A stretch of DNA of 33,058 nucleotides from Symsagittifera roscoffensis (lineage: Eukaryota; Xenacoelomorpha; Acoela; Convolutidae), in assembly GCF_963678635.1 (NCBI RefSeq), contig NW_026971204.1, positions 1 through 33,058 on the forward strand, in the 5' to 3' direction. The notes beneath the pieces were generated by a model. That model saw nothing but the letters and a program-made list of their open reading frames with translations. It did no database searches and was not told the DNA's origin. Positions 29,032 through 33,058 of the stretch are shown in pieces (the first letter of the stretch is position 1; the number at the start of each line of letters is the position of its first letter). The position numbers were made by a program, and so were the translations under genes.

Positions 29032-30097
29032 ATGTTTAACTTCCAATACTCCAAAATATATCAGCAAGAGTTTGAACAATTTGCAGATGTATTATTAAAA
29101 CTTCCTATGGTATTTGTAACATCTAAAACTTATCTTGGAAACTCTCTGGTTGATGAACCAAAATGCAATCGGCCCAGAGAGCCAAAACAAATAAAACTCA
29201 CAAAAGTAAACGGAAATAAAAATTAAACAACAGCAGACATGAGCAGTGCGTATAACAAAATGCCACTACTTGAACAACCACGCCGCCTAACATAATTTAT
29301 TATTCGGATCAACAGTTTCAATTTAATGGATTACTCCATGGCATCTCAACAGGACCAACACCCTTTTTGCGTATATGAGTAAACTCTTTAGACCACTTGT
29401 CTCAAGTAAAACTGTTATCACTAATTTAGACGACGTTTTCTTAAAATCACAAACAAAACCAGAAATATTCAAAGTTTTAGATTCATATCATCAAACTTTG
29501 CTAAAAGAAAGTATGAAAGCAGCTCCAGATAAATCACAGTGAATCCTTACCCGTACAAAATTTCTCGGACATATCATCAAAAGAAATACAATACCACCCT
29601 CAAAAATCAAAATAGATCTAACTTTAAGACTCCAACCAACATCTAACAAACAGAACATGCAAGAATTCCTTGGAATGTTAAATGGTTTGAGTGAATATGT
29701 TTAAAATATGCAGTTTTATCTTCGAACATTTCATAAAATACTAGGTCAACAGAACAATTTTGAATGAAACCCAGAACATCAAAAACAATTTAATGGAATA
29801 AAAACATTTTTCACAGAACAAATCATCCACTTTTGGATTTGGCGCAGCGTTTTTACAACAACATTAAGGCACTTATAAAATGAACTTAATATCAGCAAAT
29901 TCACACAAACAGAACTAAGGTTTTCTATACTTATGAGGGAATGTACAGCTGTGGAAAAGTTTTTTAACAGAACATAAATTTTTAGTCTTTGGATCAAAAC
30001 ATCCAATAGTTTTATTCACCGATCAAAACACATTATCTTTCTCTTTAAACAAAAAAATAAACCTAACCATAGAGCAAATTTATTCCAATTCATTTTA
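29032..30097 (+). pseudogene. RT and RNase H remnants, copy 2
   Basis: Partner of 23369-24434 at an offset of 5663 bp. The first RT Asp codon is at 29236 and the catalytic pair at 29429 and 29432 (NLDDVFL). Copy 2 retains MQEFLGM where copy 1 has a stop. It has its own extra stop near 29766 (FEStopNPEH). RNase H lacks the same segment as copy 1, so that deletion predates the duplication. Confidence 0.85.
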
Positions 30098-30481
30098 ATG
30101 AAAATTCTAAACTTTGGACAGCATGCACTTTGGACTGCAGGCAAAAATCTTGCTTTATCCGACACGCTTAGTCGAAATACACCACCAGAACTTCGAAAAA
30201 CAACCGAAGAAAAACCACAAAACATGAAACTTTTCCTCGATAAAGACGAAACATCACCGCGACTAGAATATAAATCTGCAGTCACAACCGACTCTGGTAC
30301 CAAACAAGTAAGCAGTTTGGAACTTTTTCCACTTCACTTAGATTGCCAAAACAGTTTTTATGAAGTAATTTTATTAGGAAAAGGCATGCTTGAGCCTATA
30401 CAATATCCATCATGGATGAAAAACAATACACAATCAAAAAGACATATACAAATCCAAAGCGCAAAAAAATCTTCTCATTAA
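30098..30481 (+). pseudogene. RNase H end and linker to integrase, copy 2
   Basis: A 127-codon open frame holds TAGKNLALSDTLSRNTPPEL (the RNase H-terminal D-x-L-S-R motif), then a polar linker (FPLHLDCQNSFYEV, YPSWMKNNTQ). Copy 1 is cut at the Asp-Thr of this motif. It is the longest undisturbed piece of this element. Confidence 0.8.
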
Positions 30482-31195
30482 AAGAAAAATAAGACCTAAT
30501 TGAACAATTAATTTAGCAGGATCATTAGATACAAACAAAAAAAACACTATAAAAAACAATTGATTGAAAAAACCCCCTAGATAAAATAATTTTTTCAATT
30601 CAAGAATTTCGATTTATCTTTTAACCAAGCAGAGTCATCTTAACAACCTTAACCTACTCACGAAGTATCAAAAACGTGACCCTGTAATCTGCCAAATGAA
30701 AACTTCGCTTGAATACAAAACCAATTTCGCAAAAGCCGTTATAAGTAATTTGGAAAACAAAACATGACTCCTTTCCAAAAACTTAACGAAAACACAATGA
30801 ACGAAAACATAGACGTACTGGAATATCAATACACAGATGCAAAATTACCCTGCCTGCCATTAAATCTTGATAGCATTTCATACATCACACTCCCTAAATA
30901 CAGTAGGACATACTGAATAAAGAAAACATGTGTGAAAAACATCATAATTTCACACAAAACTTTTACTTTCCTAACTCATTAATGTAAATTGAGGAACCTT
31001 GCATTGATTTTCTTACCTGTCAATTAAAAGACCCTTTCCACATCAAAAAAAATAGCAGAAAAACAAGATTCTTAAGGACAAAGCTTATATTGCAATCAGA
31101 GAAATTCATTTGATACAAAAATCCATATATCACCATCTTCAGAAGGAAATTCATACATAATGGTCATTGTAGACACAGTAACAGAGATGTTAAAA
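30482..31195 (+). pseudogene. Integrase N-terminal and core-start remnant, copy 2
   Basis: Scattered fragments: RDPVICQMKTSLEYKTNFAK (~30674), LPCLPLNLDSISYITLPK, a poor zinc-finger trace (NTVGHT, DFLTCQ), and SPSSEGNSYIMVIVD (~31130-31173), which matches the first-Asp strand of an integrase core. The remainder of the core is absent because the sequence switches to copy 3 leader at ~31195-31226. Confidence 0.55.
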
Positions 31196-31225
31196 AAATT
31201 AAAGAATGTTCTTCGAAATAACTCT

Positions 31226-33058
31226 AAGATTATACAGTTGTAATTGACCCATAAGACAAATTTAAAGTTGTCCATTAACCGTATAACCGCACAAAATGAT
31301 TCAAAAATACGACAAATTTGACAAGAACACTATCCTCCCCTTCTTTATTGACCCAGAAAGCGAGTCGTCAAGCTGATAAGTGCAATTTTGTCACCACTTA
31401 ATTATAAGTTTGTTCAAAAAAAAAAGAAAACATGTAAACCAGACTTCCCAGTAGTGAAAACCAGAAGACAAGTACTAGATCACTGTCTACAAGGTATAGA
31501 TAAAATAACCTCACGCTATGGCGTTTTCATGATCAAAATTTTGAGAGGAAATGTCATCCAATCAACCATCATACCGAATACAAACAGATGACACGTAATT
31601 AGATTTTAAAAGATTTGTTAGAATATATTAAAAGTAAACAACAATAAAACTCACAAAAAGAAAATTCAATCTTCATGAAAAAATTTTTTTCCATCATTAA
31701 AAGTTACGTTTCAGAATTAAAAGCATATGAAATATTTTATGTATCTCCAACACAAATTTCTAGAAACGCAATAGTAAGACGAAAAAATCACCTCTTTTCA
31801 CAATTTTTAGACTCAATTGGTGAAACACTCACCGACACTGAAAAATCACAACCAATCAAATTTTGATCTAAGAAGATTCCTAGCATGGTTCGTAATAAAA
31901 TACCTCCAGCATAATCTAGATCTAATTACATAAGCAAGAAAAAAATTTTGACTACGAAGGGATAAAAAACAATGCTAGCAGACAAAACAGTTTATGTATG
32001 CGTCCCTGAAAAGGTATCACGATTTATTTTTTAACAAACCAAATGGTGTCTCAAGTGCAGGAATTGTAACGAACCATCTCAGTACATAAATATTAATTGA
32101 AAGTAAACCCATCAACAACCGATACACCACCTCTAATTTACAACACAAAATTAAAAATTGAATAAGCAACAACAGTCTAAATTCAAAACTTTTAAATACA
32201 CAAAAAAACTTGAGTAGAACTACAAAGAAGACAACAAGATAGCAAAACACAATCATATTTTTCAAATGAAGAAATTGTTGAAACATTACCCACAACAACA
32301 CAACAAATGACTTCTTCAACACATCCAATAATTACAACACCACATAACAAAACAAGAATAACAACAATTCAATTCCATCAACAACCTTACAGTCAACAGT
32401 TAAACCATCAGTCGATCCAAAACACTCACACATGGATTATCAATTTTTTAGACAAATAACTATAAAACGCTCATTTAACAAACCCAAAACATAAAAAGGC
32501 AACAATTTTGCAAAGCGTAAGTTATTATTTTTCTTACAGAAAAAAAGTACCAGCAATCGAATGCCACGACCACTTGTTACAACACAAAATCAATCTCAAG
32601 AACATCATTATACTCAGCAATGTGCTAAAAATGCAAAATCTCACTCTGTAAAGTTTACTGATAAGAGAGAACCTCAGACAGACCGCACTGAGAATTATCC
32701 TTTTTTCGAAAGAACAAAAATAACTCAGAATATAGACCACTTGACGAGAATCAACCATACCAGTCAGAAGATGAAGATTATTTTCATCGAAACTAACAAC
32801 TGCATAAAAAGAATTAAAAAATCCACCAATGAAAGGATACAGACCAACCAGATGATTTTTATCGATCAGATACTCTTTAACCCTACATGAAACCACAAAG
32901 ACAACGACCAACACAAAAGCAAAACTCTGCAAGACAAAATTTTGTACAATCAGATGATAAAATGCAACCACAATGACACATGAATATTCGAGTCTATCAA
33001 CCCAATTCAATGAGAAATAGAAAACATCCACCTTATCATTTACAACAAATTGAAGTCA
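31226..33058 (+). mobile_element. Degenerate Ty3/gypsy-like element, copy 3 (diverged, incomplete)
   Basis: From TAAGATTATACAGTT onward it parallels 21089-22470 of copy 1 and then 26130-26285 of copy 2, but with many more substitutions. It holds ~300 bp (about 31725-32035) not found in copies 1 and 2. ORFs 31388-31591 (CKPDFPVVKTRRQVLDHCLQ) and 32561-32890 (MPRPLVTTQNQSQEHHY) read through places where copies 1 and 2 have stops. This implies these leader stretches once coded for protein. The copy continues beyond the window. Confidence 0.75.

Larger units (their letters stand above)
24501..31195 (+). mobile_element. Degenerate Ty3/gypsy-like element, copy 2 (most complete)
   Basis: Copy 2 starts at the CG shared with the end of copy 1 and runs through leader, gag remnants (26130-28133, absent from copy 1), protease, RT, RNase H and linker. 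It ends in the first part of an integrase core, where copy 3 sequence takes over. Length ~6.7 kb. No LTR pair could be defined. The repeated leader between pol and gag may contain a shared LTR, as in tandem LTR-element arrays (inference). Confidence 0.82.

Overview
This window looks like intron and repeat DNA from an AT-rich, intron-bearing animal genome, probably an invertebrate. The reasons are spliced exons with GT..AG borders, kilobase-sized introns, Ty3/gypsy-type retroelements, a tRNA-derived SINE and several small inverted-repeat elements. I see no bacterial operons, CRISPR arrays or intact tRNA/rRNA genes. I cannot name the species.

Host gene. One cellular gene can be pieced together on the minus strand from four exons that are not in any single long ORF: A (18028-18169), B (17693-17804), C (5087-5186) and the last exon D (370-471). 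Their splice phases (1, 2, 0) fit exactly. Together they give the last ~151 residues of a charged, coiled-coil-like protein that I do not recognise. The introns between them are 223 bp, ~12.5 kb and ~4.6 kb. Any exons before A are not visible; they lie outside the window or are unrecognised.

Intron C-D (472-5086) holds a tRNA-derived SINE fragment (~645-780), short tandem repeats, and an ~870-bp inverted-repeat element (2405-3274) with an apparent 8-bp target duplication.

Intron B-C (5187-17692) holds a complete but broken Ty3/gypsy LTR retrotransposon (5528-12852), inserted antisense to the gene. It has 365-bp LTRs, a TCAAT target duplication, PBS, PPT, gag with two zinc knuckles, protease, reverse transcriptase, RNase H, integrase and a long C-terminal extension. 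The reading frame appears once to have been a single ORF running from the LTR edge to the PPT. After it come a ~312-bp tandem duplication (13549-14104), a minus-strand relic of the retroelement family found at the right end (~14835-15150), and the left arm of a large inverted repeat.

Region 16929-19877. Two ~640-bp inverted arms (16929-17583 and 19093-19722) enclose a 1.5-kb loop that holds precisely exons A and B. In the pre-mRNA these arms could pair and loop out both exons. The right arm is part of a 787-bp element with CGCCCGRGTCGAGAT termini. Two GC-rich hairpins lie nearby.

Region 20565-33058 is a head-to-tail array of a second, heavily degraded Ty3/gypsy-like family. Copy 1 (20842-24502) has lost ~2.0 kb of gag. 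Copy 2 (~24501-31195) keeps remnants of leader, gag, protease, RT, RNase H, a linker and the start of integrase. Copy 3 (31226 to the end) is more diverged and runs off the window. Copies 1 and 2 are almost identical and share their stop codons, so the array was duplicated after the element died.
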